From positions 1 through 21,988 of the forward strand of contig JAEYTP010000138.1 in assembly GCA_023433945.1 (NCBI GenBank): a stretch of DNA of 21,988 nt. Reading direction: 5' to 3'. The DNA is from Bacillota bacterium. GTDB taxonomy: Bacteria; Bacillota; Clostridia; Acetivibrionales; DSM-1351. The notes beneath the pieces are model-generated. The model searched no databases. It was not told the origin of the DNA and was given only the letters and a program-made list of their open reading frames with translations. Shown here in pieces: positions 1 to 6,498 of the stretch (position 1 is the stretch's first letter; each line of letters starts with the position of its first letter). Both the position numbers and the translations under genes were made by a program.

Positions 1-857
1 ATTATCTGGGCGTTCTCAGAATTGTTCTCTCCCGGCAAATCCCTCATAACCTCTGCATAACCGGATATTAAAGTAAGAGGAGTGCGTAAATCATGGGACA
101 CATTTGCTATTAATTCCTGTCTTAGTGCCTCAACCTTTGAAAGCTCCTTTGCAGTATAGTTTAAAGTATCCGATAACTCCCTTATTTCTTTATAACCAGT
201 TGCATTGAATGTAACATTGTATTCACCAGTAGCCAGTATTTTTGTACTTTCATTCAGCTTTTCAATGGGCTTTGACACCCTTCTTGAGATTAGTAGAGCT
301 AGCGTTATGGAAAAAACAACCATAAAGATCGTAATAAAGTATAGCATTATCCTCAGTGTTTTAACTGTTGCATTTACTGGAGATACTACCGCCTCAAGCA
401 GTATAGTAATACCCTTACCATTTTCTAACGTTAAATTTTCTTGCCTCTTAATACTTATTCTATCATTCCGCTCTTCTTGCGGCCTTCCATTTCCTTTTAT
501 TCCTTCCTTAGCTCTCAAGCTATCAAATAATCCGTTTTGATGTAAATTCTCTTTTTTGAAATTGGATAAGTTATTGGTGTAAATGATATTTTTATCACTG
601 TCAATTAAAGTTACAAAAATCTCTTGATTTGTAGCCATTGAGTTTAATAAGCTTTTTAAGTCATCACTTTCAATATTATCAACAACTGTTTCTACAGCAC
701 TATCTACTTCATTGGTTCTAATAGCCTTGTAAATGCTGTCAAGAAAAACCACTTGCGAAAGCCAGAATACTATTAACAGAACAGTACTAAATAAAAGAAG
801 ATATATAAATATTTTTGTTTTTATGCTTTGATTTGATTTCCTCATATTATTCCTCAT
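1..857 (-). CDS. Sensor histidine kinase, partial (C-terminus cut by left edge)
   Basis: Membrane sensor kinase that should phosphorylate the response regulator encoded 1 bp upstream. The 285 visible codons are open to the window edge. The N-terminus is basic, followed by a membrane segment at about residues 16-39, an extracytoplasmic region at 40-168, a second membrane segment at 169-191, a HAMP linker at about 192-244, and a HisKA dimerisation segment with the phospho-acceptor H255 in NVSHDLRTPL. The ATP-binding domain lies outside the window. I chose the ATG at 857 because GAGGG lies 5 nt upstream; an in-frame ATG at 845 is the alternative. The extracytoplasmic part is charged and not recognisable to me. 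The pairing with an HtrA protease across the divergent promoter suggests a CssS-like sensor of misfolded secreted protein, which is inference from context. Confidence 0.93.
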   Translation of the reverse strand, partial: MRNNMRKSNQSIKTKIFIYLLLFSTVLLIVFWLSQVVFLDSIYKAIRTNEVDSAVETVVDNIESDDLKSLLNSMATNQEIFVTLIDSDKNIIYTNNLSNFKKENLHQNGLFDSLRAKEGIKGNGRPQEERNDRISIKRQENLTLENGKGITILLEAVVSPVNATVKTLRIMLYFITIFMVVFSITLALLISRRVSKPIEKLNESTKILATGEYNVTFNATGYKEIRELSDTLNYTAKELSKVEALRQELIANVSHDLRTPLTLISGYAEVMRDLPGENNSENAQI

Positions 858-858
858 A

Positions 859-1524
859 TTAGCCCTCAAATCTGTATCCAACACCTCTTAACGTTGTAAT
901 ATAAGCGGCATATTCCCCCAAAGATTTTCTTAGTTGCTTTATATGCGTATCGAGAGTTCTATCGTCACCATAAAAATCGTACCCCCAGACCTCTGATAAA
1001 AGCTTTTCTCTAGTAAGAGCTATGTTTTTATTCCTTATCATATAAAATAATAAATCGTACTCTTTTGGAGCTAAGCTTACTTCTTCACCATCAACTATTA
1101 CCTTTCTAGCAGTAAAATCTGCAACCAGCCCTGCCTTCTCAAAAAAATCACGTTTCTCCGTTTTGCTGGTTCTCTTCATAATTGCATCAATTCTCATCAT
1201 AAGCTCTTTTGGAGAAAATGGTTTTACTACATAATCATCAACACCTAATTCAAAGCCATGAATTTTATCGTATTCTTCCCCACGAGCCGAAAGCATAATA
1301 ACGGGGCAATCACTTTTCTTTCTTATTTCTTTAACTGCTGAGAAGCCGTCTAACTCAGGCATCATTACATCCATAATAATTATGTCAAAGTCTTGCTGCC
1401 TTACCTTGTTTACAGCATCCATTCCATTGGTTGCTTCAACAACAGTGTGTCCCTCAAATATTGCGTACTTCTTTATAATTTCACGAATTTTATCCTCGTC
1501 ATCTGTAACAAGAATCTTATACAT
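859..1524 (-). CDS. OmpR/PhoB-family response regulator
   Basis: DNA-binding regulator of 221 residues. The receiver domain (about 1-118) has acidic residues D8, D9 and E10, phospho-acceptor D52 (MDVMMPELDG), S79 and K101 (YVVKPFSPKEL). The winged-helix effector domain (about 128-221) ends in LRGVGYRFEG, the usual OmpR-family ending. The frame runs ten codons further to an ATG at 1554, but that start has no Shine-Dalgarno. The ATG at 1524 has AGGTG 6 nt upstream, and a TATAAT on this strand at 1559-1564 would start transcription inside the longer reading. The kinase gene follows 1 bp downstream, so the two are one operon. It diverges from htrA and probably binds the phased repeats between the genes. 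A CssR-like role is inferred from context only. Confidence 0.93.
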   Translation of the reverse strand: MYKILVTDDEDKIREIIKKYAIFEGHTVVEATNGMDAVNKVRQQDFDIIIMDVMMPELDGFSAVKEIRKKSDCPVIMLSARGEEYDKIHGFELGVDDYVVKPFSPKELMMRIDAIMKRTSKTEKRDFFEKAGLVADFTARKVIVDGEEVSLAPKEYDLLFYMIRNKNIALTREKLLSEVWGYDFYGDDRTLDTHIKQLRKSLGEYAAYITTLRGVGYRFEG

Positions 1525-1630
1525 TGTTGGCACCTGCTTATCGTTTATTTTCATACTTATTATACCAATTAATATACATTTATGTGTGATGGGAAAGTGA
1601 TGATTACTTAAAAAATTGTTAACAGTATTT

Positions 1631-1688
1631 ACATAGATTGCTCATATTTTAATCATAATTCGTTCATATTTACTTGCTATCATATAGT
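1631..1688 (+). promoter_or_regulatory. Phased direct repeats and putative promoter of the HtrA gene
   Basis: The pentamer (t/a)CATA begins at 1631, 1642, 1653 and 1664, exactly 11 bp apart, as acata, tcata, tcata, tcata. A TATAGT -10 box lies at 1683-1688, and its -35 position (1660-1665, tcgttc) is poor and overlaps the last repeat. Helically phased direct repeats running into a weak -35 are the usual arrangement for activation by OmpR-family regulators, and one is encoded next door. The repeat and spacing are seen directly; the binding protein is inferred. Confidence 0.6.
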
Positions 1689-1730
1689 CATAAAGTAAAG
1701 TAAAGCAACGTAAAGAAAGGAGATAAAGTT

Positions 1731-3050
1731 ATGAATAATGATATGTTTAATAACAATTTTGAAAATAATGGTAATGGTTATAATCAAAATAACCAAAATA
1801 ATAATTATAATGGCAGCTATAATTTCTCACAGAATCCTGATCCACAGGTACATGTTCAAGAATATGTTCCAAAAAGAAAGAGAAGAGTTGCTGCTGGTTT
1901 TATGAAGATTATAGTTTTTGCACTTGTATTTGGTATTGCAACAGGCGGAACATACTTTGCTGCAAATCAAGCATTTAACGGTGGAGTTAAAAATACTCCG
2001 GCTGCTGCTACTATTCAAACAGGTTCACTTCTGTCAGCCAATACTGTACAGGCAACAACACATACAGATGTTTCTGGTGTAGTAGAACAAGCAATGCCAT
2101 CAATTGTATCAATTAATGTAAAGTCTACAGTAGTTAACAGTATATTTGGTAGAGCATTCCAACAAGAACAAGAAGGTAGCGGTTCAGGAATAATTATAAG
2201 CCAGAATAATCAGGAGGTTCTGATCGCAACAAATAATCACGTTGTATCTAATGCAGATAAGGTAATAATAGAGTTTGTTGATGGTACATCTGCAGAGGCC
2301 CAGGTTAAGGGAACCGACCCTAGCAATGATTTAGCAGTGGTAGCCGTAGATTTTTCAAAGCTATCAGATGCAACAAAGTCAAAAATCAAGGTAGCAGCTT
2401 TGGGTGATTCAGATAAAGCCAAGGCAGGAGAAATGGTTATAGCAATAGGAAATGCACTGGGATATGGCCAATCGGTAACAGTAGGATATATCAGCGCATT
2501 AGATCGCAAGGTACAAACTGAAGATTACACAATGACTCTTTTACAGACAGATGCAGCTATCAATCCAGGTAACAGCGGTGGAGCATTATTAAACGCAAAC
2601 GGACAGGTAATTGGTATTAATTCAGTTAAATACTCTTCAACAGGTGTTGAAGGAATGGGATATGCTATTCCTATCTCAAAGGCAATACCTATTATTAATG
2701 ATTTGATGAACAAGGAAGAAGTACCTGAGAAGGATCAGGCGTATTTAGGAATTATGGGGCAGGATGTAACTGAGGCAATTTCACAAAGCTATGGACTTCC
2801 TGTTGGAGTATATATAAGTGAAGTAACTAAAGGTTCACCAGCTGAAGCCTATGGTTTACAAGCAAGAGATATAATCGTTGGTATTAACGGCAAGACTATT
2901 ACATCGATGGAGCAGTTAAAGTCACAGCTTGTATCCCTACGGGCCGGTACCGAAGCTACAATAACTGTTAAGCGTGCCAACGGAAACAACTTCCAAGAGC
3001 TGGAGGTTAAAGTCAAATTGGGTTCTAACCCTCAGTATCAGGCTAGGTAA
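1731..3050 (+). CDS. htrA: Membrane-anchored HtrA/DegP-type serine protease with PDZ domain
   Basis: Surface quality-control protease of 439 residues that should degrade misfolded secreted proteins. An Asn/Gln-rich cytoplasmic tail (1-48) is followed by KRKRR and a membrane anchor at about 58-78, then a linker and a trypsin-like domain (about 110-325). The catalytic triad is visible as H170 (ATNNHVV), D200 (NDLAVV) and S282 (NPGNSGGAL). One PDZ domain spans about 336-430 (YLGI, SPAEAYGL, RDIIVGINGK). The single anchor and single PDZ match the Bacillus HtrA/HtrB layout rather than periplasmic DegP. The start is set by AAAGGAG about 9 nt upstream. It lies divergent from a two-component operon, with phased repeats between, so induction by that pair is likely. 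The Asn-rich tail is unusually polar, but such low-complexity tails vary among HtrA proteins. Confidence 0.96.
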   Translation: MNNDMFNNNFENNGNGYNQNNQNNNYNGSYNFSQNPDPQVHVQEYVPKRKRRVAAGFMKIIVFALVFGIATGGTYFAANQAFNGGVKNTPAAATIQTGSLLSANTVQATTHTDVSGVVEQAMPSIVSINVKSTVVNSIFGRAFQQEQEGSGSGIIISQNNQEVLIATNNHVVSNADKVIIEFVDGTSAEAQVKGTDPSNDLAVVAVDFSKLSDATKSKIKVAALGDSDKAKAGEMVIAIGNALGYGQSVTVGYISALDRKVQTEDYTMTLLQTDAAINPGNSGGALLNANGQVIGINSVKYSSTGVEGMGYAIPISKAIPIINDLMNKEEVPEKDQAYLGIMGQDVTEAISQSYGLPVGVYISEVTKGSPAEAYGLQARDIIVGINGKTITSMEQLKSQLVSLRAGTEATITVKRANGNNFQELEVKVKLGSNPQYQAR

Positions 3051-3105
3051 GGCTAAACGATTGATGATAAGTATTTAAGAGGCTCTAAAGTAGTTAGAAG
3101 TACAA

Positions 3106-3150
3106 ATGGTTATAAGTGCAATGGTTACAAGTGCAATGGTTACAAGTGCA
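3106..3150 (+). repeat. 15-bp tandem repeat, three copies
   Basis: Three adjacent 15-mers at 3106-3120, 3121-3135 and 3136-3150. Copies 2 and 3 are identical (ATGGTTACAAGTGCA) and copy 1 has one change (ATGGTTATAAGTGCA). A decayed part copy (attgttaca) follows. It lies 56 bp after the htrA stop and before the terminator, so it is probably in the 3' untranslated region of the htrA mRNA. No function is evident. Confidence 0.9.
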
Positions 3151-3215
3151 AATTGTTACAAATATACACGGTTTAGTAAGTTGTTACTAGAAAACAGATA
3201 AGAAGTATGTAATGT

Positions 3216-3251
3216 AAAACCTATTTGGTCTAGTTTGACCAAATAGGTTTT
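3216..3251 (+). terminator. Intrinsic terminator after htrA
   Basis: A perfect 15-bp inverted repeat (3216-3230 with 3237-3251) encloses the loop TAGTTT. The descending arm ends in TTTT and is followed by atttcccc. The ascending arm begins with AAAA, so it could also act on the other strand. It closes the htrA transcript and insulates the next promoter. Confidence 0.88.
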
Positions 3252-3267
3252 ATTTCCCCAATTCTTA

Positions 3268-3319
3268 ACAAGCACTTGTATAGTTATGCTTAATAATGTA
3301 TAATTATACAAACGCTTGT
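3268..3319 (+). promoter_or_regulatory. Promoter with two flanking palindromes, upstream of the carbamoyltransferase-like gene
   Basis: The -35 box TTGTAT (3276-3281), a 17-bp spacer and a -10 box TATAAT (3299-3304) form a good housekeeping promoter. ACAAGCACTTGT (3268-3279) overlaps the -35 and ACAAACGCTTGT (3308-3319) covers the expected start of transcription. Both are near-palindromes starting exactly 40 bp apart, and the complement of one matches the other at 13 of 15 positions. The second has the central CG common in LacI/GalR-family operators. Two-site repression is inferred and the repressor is unknown. Confidence 0.7.
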
Positions 3320-3361
3320 TATTTTTATCTAGTTAAATAATACAATTATGGGGTGCTGAAA

Positions 3362-4264
3362 ATGAAACATTTTATTTCATTGCTTGACTATTCTACCGAG
3401 GAGTTAGTTGAAGTTTTAAACAGGGCAGATTATTTATCCACAGCATGGAAGGAGAATAGCATGCCAAAAAGTCTAGTAGGTAAACAGATTGGTCTTTGGT
3501 TTTATGGCAATGGATTTAGAAATCGTTTAGCATTTGAAATAGGCGCCCAAGCATTGGGGGCATCTGTTACTTACATTCCTGGTGAATTAGGCATCCATGA
3601 ACCCTTAGAAGATATGGGATATTACCTGCAAAACTGGTACAACTCATTAGTTATTAGAGCAAAGAAGCACAGTGATTTAGAATATTTATCAAAGGATATA
3701 TCAATCCCAATAATCAATGCCAGAACTGAGTTTAATCACCCCTGCGAAATTATGGGCGATTTGCAGTTCATTAGAAATTATAGAGGCTCATTATTAGATT
3801 TAAATGTAATCTTTGTAGGAGAGGTAACCAACCTTTGTATGAGCTGGTTTGAGGCTGCCGTGAAATTTCCAATAAGTGTTACACAAATAGCTCCAAAGGG
3901 TTATGAAGCAAGTGCTGATGTGGTTTGTAGACTAAACTGTGGTGCTAAGGGCCGGATTACTACAAGCACCGATCTCGACCTAATAAATGAAAAAATAGAT
4001 TTAGTTTATACAGATTGTTGGCCACAATCGGATAACATGGAAATAAAAGAGCAAATAAGACAAAAGTTTATTCCTTATCAAATAACTAATAATCTTTTAC
4101 AAAGACTAAATAATAAGACAATATTTTTACCCTGCCCTCCAGTAACAAGAGGGCAGGAGGTATCACTTGATGCTATGAATTCAGAACTATGTTTAAACTA
4201 CAAAGCAAAAAATTATTTATTACATAGTCAAAATGCTATATTGGAAATGATTAACCAACAATAA
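3362..4264 (+). CDS. Ornithine/aspartate carbamoyltransferase-family protein with altered active site
   Basis: A 300-residue protein of carbamoyltransferase fold and length. The start MKHFISLLDYSTEEL is almost that of ornithine carbamoyltransferase, and HPCEIMGDL (about 126-134), VYTDCWPQ (215-222), PYQIT and TRGQEVS (262-268) are recognisable family motifs. The carbamoyl-phosphate loop, normally S-T-R-T-R, reads G51-F-R-N-R here (FYGNGFRNRLAFE), losing the Ser and both Thr but keeping both Arg. The usual HCLP reads PCPP (257-260). It is therefore either a transcarbamylase with a different substrate or a protein that no longer catalyses the reaction. The start is the ATG at 3362, with GGGGTG 6 nt upstream; the GTG at 3353 sits inside that ribosome site. 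It is monocistronic with its own promoter, and no arginine or pyrimidine genes are adjacent. Family is firm; activity is not. Confidence 0.85.
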   Translation: MKHFISLLDYSTEELVEVLNRADYLSTAWKENSMPKSLVGKQIGLWFYGNGFRNRLAFEIGAQALGASVTYIPGELGIHEPLEDMGYYLQNWYNSLVIRAKKHSDLEYLSKDISIPIINARTEFNHPCEIMGDLQFIRNYRGSLLDLNVIFVGEVTNLCMSWFEAAVKFPISVTQIAPKGYEASADVVCRLNCGAKGRITTSTDLDLINEKIDLVYTDCWPQSDNMEIKEQIRQKFIPYQITNNLLQRLNNKTIFLPCPPVTRGQEVSLDAMNSELCLNYKAKNYLLHSQNAILEMINQQ

Positions 4265-4313
4265 CAATGTTTTTAAGTCTTGCACTCTATCTTAAATCTT
4301 AACGAGCTGTTTA

Positions 4314-5555
4314 TCATCCTACTTTCATAAACCGTATTATGAATTCAGTGCCCTGCCCCACTGTACTATTTACATATATTGTGCCCCCCTGTCCCTCAAT
4401 TATGGCCTTCGCTATGTACAATCCTACACCTATATTCAATGGGTTATTGCTATGTGAGCCTTTGTAAAAACGATCAAATATTCTGGGTAGCTCCTGTTTT
4501 GTAATACCTATCCCAAAGTCCTTTATCGATACCTGGGCAAAAACCGAATTTTCCTCTGTGTTAATCACTATCTTGCCGCCATTGTAGCTGTGCTCAATGC
4601 AGTTCTTTATAATATTAGATATTGCTTCACAAGTCCAGTTAATATCATGATTTATATTTAAGTGCAATAATCCTTCTGAAATTATTTGAACATTCTTTTC
4701 CTTTTCATAAAGTGCAAGCCCCGAAATACTTCGATTTATAGTAGTACAAATATCCGAATTCACCTTTTCAAATTCCACTACTTTTGCATCCAACTTTGAC
4801 ATTTTTAATAGATTAATAATCAACCATTCAATTCTATTAAGCTGGTTTTTGCTCTCGGTAAGAAACTGCTCTCTCTGCTGCTCGGACATAGACTTGTCAC
4901 TGAGCATTATATCATTAAACATTATTAGTGAAGCAAGAGGTGTTTTAAGCTGATGTGAAATATCGGTAGTAAGCTTCTTTAGTAACCCCTTTTCTTCTTT
5001 TAGAGTCATTACATTTTCATTCATCCTCTCAGCAAGTACGTTTATCTGGTGTATAAGAATCCCCATATCCCCCTCATTTTTATCACCTTCGAGGGGCATA
5101 AAGTTACCTTCCAATATACGTTCCGAACTGTTGCTAATGCTGTTAACCTTCTTGTAAATTCCTTTTGAAAATGCAAAATATAATATAAAATGAATTACGC
5201 AAACAATAATAATCAGCATAATAAAGTACACTTGGTACTCCTTTTTCACAACTGCTAAACCTGGCTCAGCTTCGGCCGTCAATACTTCTGTATATGCGTA
5301 TTTCTCAGCAAGTTCTTTACCATATTGATAGTCTGCGCTATCCATTTTTATGAAGTTTTTAATAATTTCCGTTTCTTTTTCAGGATACTGCTTGGCCAAA
5401 CTTCCAACTGTGGCTATGTTTTGACGAATGTGAAGAGCATTTAATTTTGAAGTATAGTTCTGAAAAAGAACTACAAATGCACCTATTGCGACAACTACTA
5501 ATGCAAGCAGAACAAATGAAAACATCCTAAATTCTCGGTTTCTCCACATCTTCAT
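4314..5555 (-). CDS. Sensor histidine kinase of ABC-transporter-linked two-component system
   Basis: A 413-residue membrane kinase. Membrane segments lie at about 12-32 and 108-129 around an external loop of about 75 residues, followed by a linker. The HisKA segment has H201 in DISHQLKTPLASL, and the HATPase_c domain shows an N box (IIKNCIEHS), G1 (KDFGIGI) and G2 (GVGLYIAKAI). Its start codon overlaps the stop of the response-regulator gene as ATGA, so the two are translationally coupled. With the ABC transporter upstream it probably senses a peptide, antibiotic or envelope damage. The loop is larger than in the intramembrane-sensing BceS type, so direct sensing outside the membrane is possible. 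The downstream neighbour is convergent, 49 bp away, and I see no convincing terminator between them. Confidence 0.95.
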   Translation of the reverse strand: MKMWRNREFRMFSFVLLALVVVAIGAFVVLFQNYTSKLNALHIRQNIATVGSLAKQYPEKETEIIKNFIKMDSADYQYGKELAEKYAYTEVLTAEAEPGLAVVKKEYQVYFIMLIIIVCVIHFILYFAFSKGIYKKVNSISNSSERILEGNFMPLEGDKNEGDMGILIHQINVLAERMNENVMTLKEEKGLLKKLTTDISHQLKTPLASLIMFNDIMLSDKSMSEQQREQFLTESKNQLNRIEWLIINLLKMSKLDAKVVEFEKVNSDICTTINRSISGLALYEKEKNVQIISEGLLHLNINHDINWTCEAISNIIKNCIEHSYNGGKIVINTEENSVFAQVSIKDFGIGITKQELPRIFDRFYKGSHSNNPLNIGVGLYIAKAIIEGQGGTIYVNSTVGQGTEFIIRFMKVG

Positions 5556-6244
5556 GAGTTACCTGCCTGTTCTCTCCATACATAACCAATACCACGTATC
5601 GTTTCTATATGCTTTTCATCCTCTGTTTCAATCTTTTCTCTCAACCTTTTGATATATACATTCAATGTATTACCGTCAATAAAGCTACCGTCAATATCCC
5701 AAAGCTTTTCAATAATGGTATTACGTTCTAATACATTTCCTTTGTTTTCTATTAGCATAAGCAAGAGCTTATATTCTGCAGCAGTCAGATTGACTTCTTC
5801 ACCTTTAAGACTTACCCTGCACTGCAGAGGTTCTATTAAGATAGACCCTGAAACAAGCCTCATTTTACTCTTATTAATCGATGTTTCCTTTTTTCGCCTT
5901 CTTAGTACAGCGTTAATTCGTGAAATCAATTCACTTATTCTCACTGGCTTTGTAATATAATCGTCTCCACCAATATCCAAGCCAAATACAACATTAGCTT
6001 CATCGTCCATAGCAGTCATAAATATAATTGGAACATCGCTCTTTTTTCTCATCAGCTTGCACAAATCATATCCGTTTCCATCAGGGAGCGTGATATCCAA
6101 GAGCACCAAATCCAGCTCATATAAATATGTATTTTTTGCAATCTCGAAAGTAGGTGCTTCGGTTACACTAAACCCTTCCTTTTCAAGTGCATACCTTATT
6201 CCAAGTAAAAGAGCCGCGTCATCTTCTACCAGCAGTATTTTCAT
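5552..6244 (-). CDS. OmpR/VanR-type response regulator
   Basis: Response regulator of 230 residues. The receiver domain has E7-D8-D9, phospho-acceptor D50 (LVLLDITLPDGNG), T77 and K99 (DYITKPVRI). The winged-helix output domain spans about 130-228 and ends RGIGYVW. The start ATG is preceded by GGGGGGAG about 3 nt upstream. It overlaps the kinase gene by 4 bp. The gap of 254 bp to the upstream permease gene suggests it may have its own promoter: a TATAAT lies on this strand at 6383-6388 with a poor -35. It is likely to control the adjacent ABC transporter, as in BceRS- and VanRS-like modules. That target is inferred. Confidence 0.95.
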   Translation of the reverse strand: MKILLVEDDAALLLGIRYALEKEGFSVTEAPTFEIAKNTYLYELDLVLLDITLPDGNGYDLCKLMRKKSDVPIIFMTAMDDEANVVFGLDIGGDDYITKPVRISELISRINAVLRRRKKETSINKSKMRLVSGSILIEPLQCRVSLKGEEVNLTAAEYKLLLMLIENKGNVLERNTIIEKLWDIDGSFIDGNTLNVYIKRLREKIETEDEKHIETIRGIGYVWREQAGNS

Positions 6245-6446
6245 AGGCTCCCCCCATAAAAGTTCGTTCTCTTTTCACATTTCATATGTTTTATTACATA
6301 CTATTCCCCAGTTTATTTAGGTTTTATCGTCTACCACTTTACCCCATAGTTAGATATAGTTTCCAATGTCGTTACTATGTCTATTATATAGTATAGTTAG
6401 CCTCTTCATCTATAATTTCGTAAAATATATTCCATATATGTAATTA

Positions 6447-6494
6447 CAAGTATATAGCTTAGGAGCAAACCGCTACCCCCAAGTTATATACTTG
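6447..6494. repeat. Inverted repeat between permease and response-regulator genes
   Basis: A 14-bp inverted repeat, 6447-6460 with 6481-6494, has one non-Watson-Crick position (G opposite T on this strand) and a 20-nt loop. The right arm lies 4 bp from the permease stop. No T-run follows on the leftward strand, so it is not a standard terminator. It may be an RNA-processing or 3'-stabilising hairpin separating transporter from regulator expression. The rest of 6245-6446 holds the response-regulator leader and nothing else I can name. Confidence 0.6.
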
Positions 6495-6498
6495 CATA

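Noticed and set aside
205..540. Open frame on the plus strand (111 codons)
   Set aside because: It is antisense to the sensor kinase, which shows membrane, HAMP and HisKA features; no ribosome site and no recognisable product.
4265..4313. Bidirectional terminator between the carbamoyltransferase-like gene and the kinase gene
   Set aside because: No inverted repeat with a T-run is visible in this short convergent gap.
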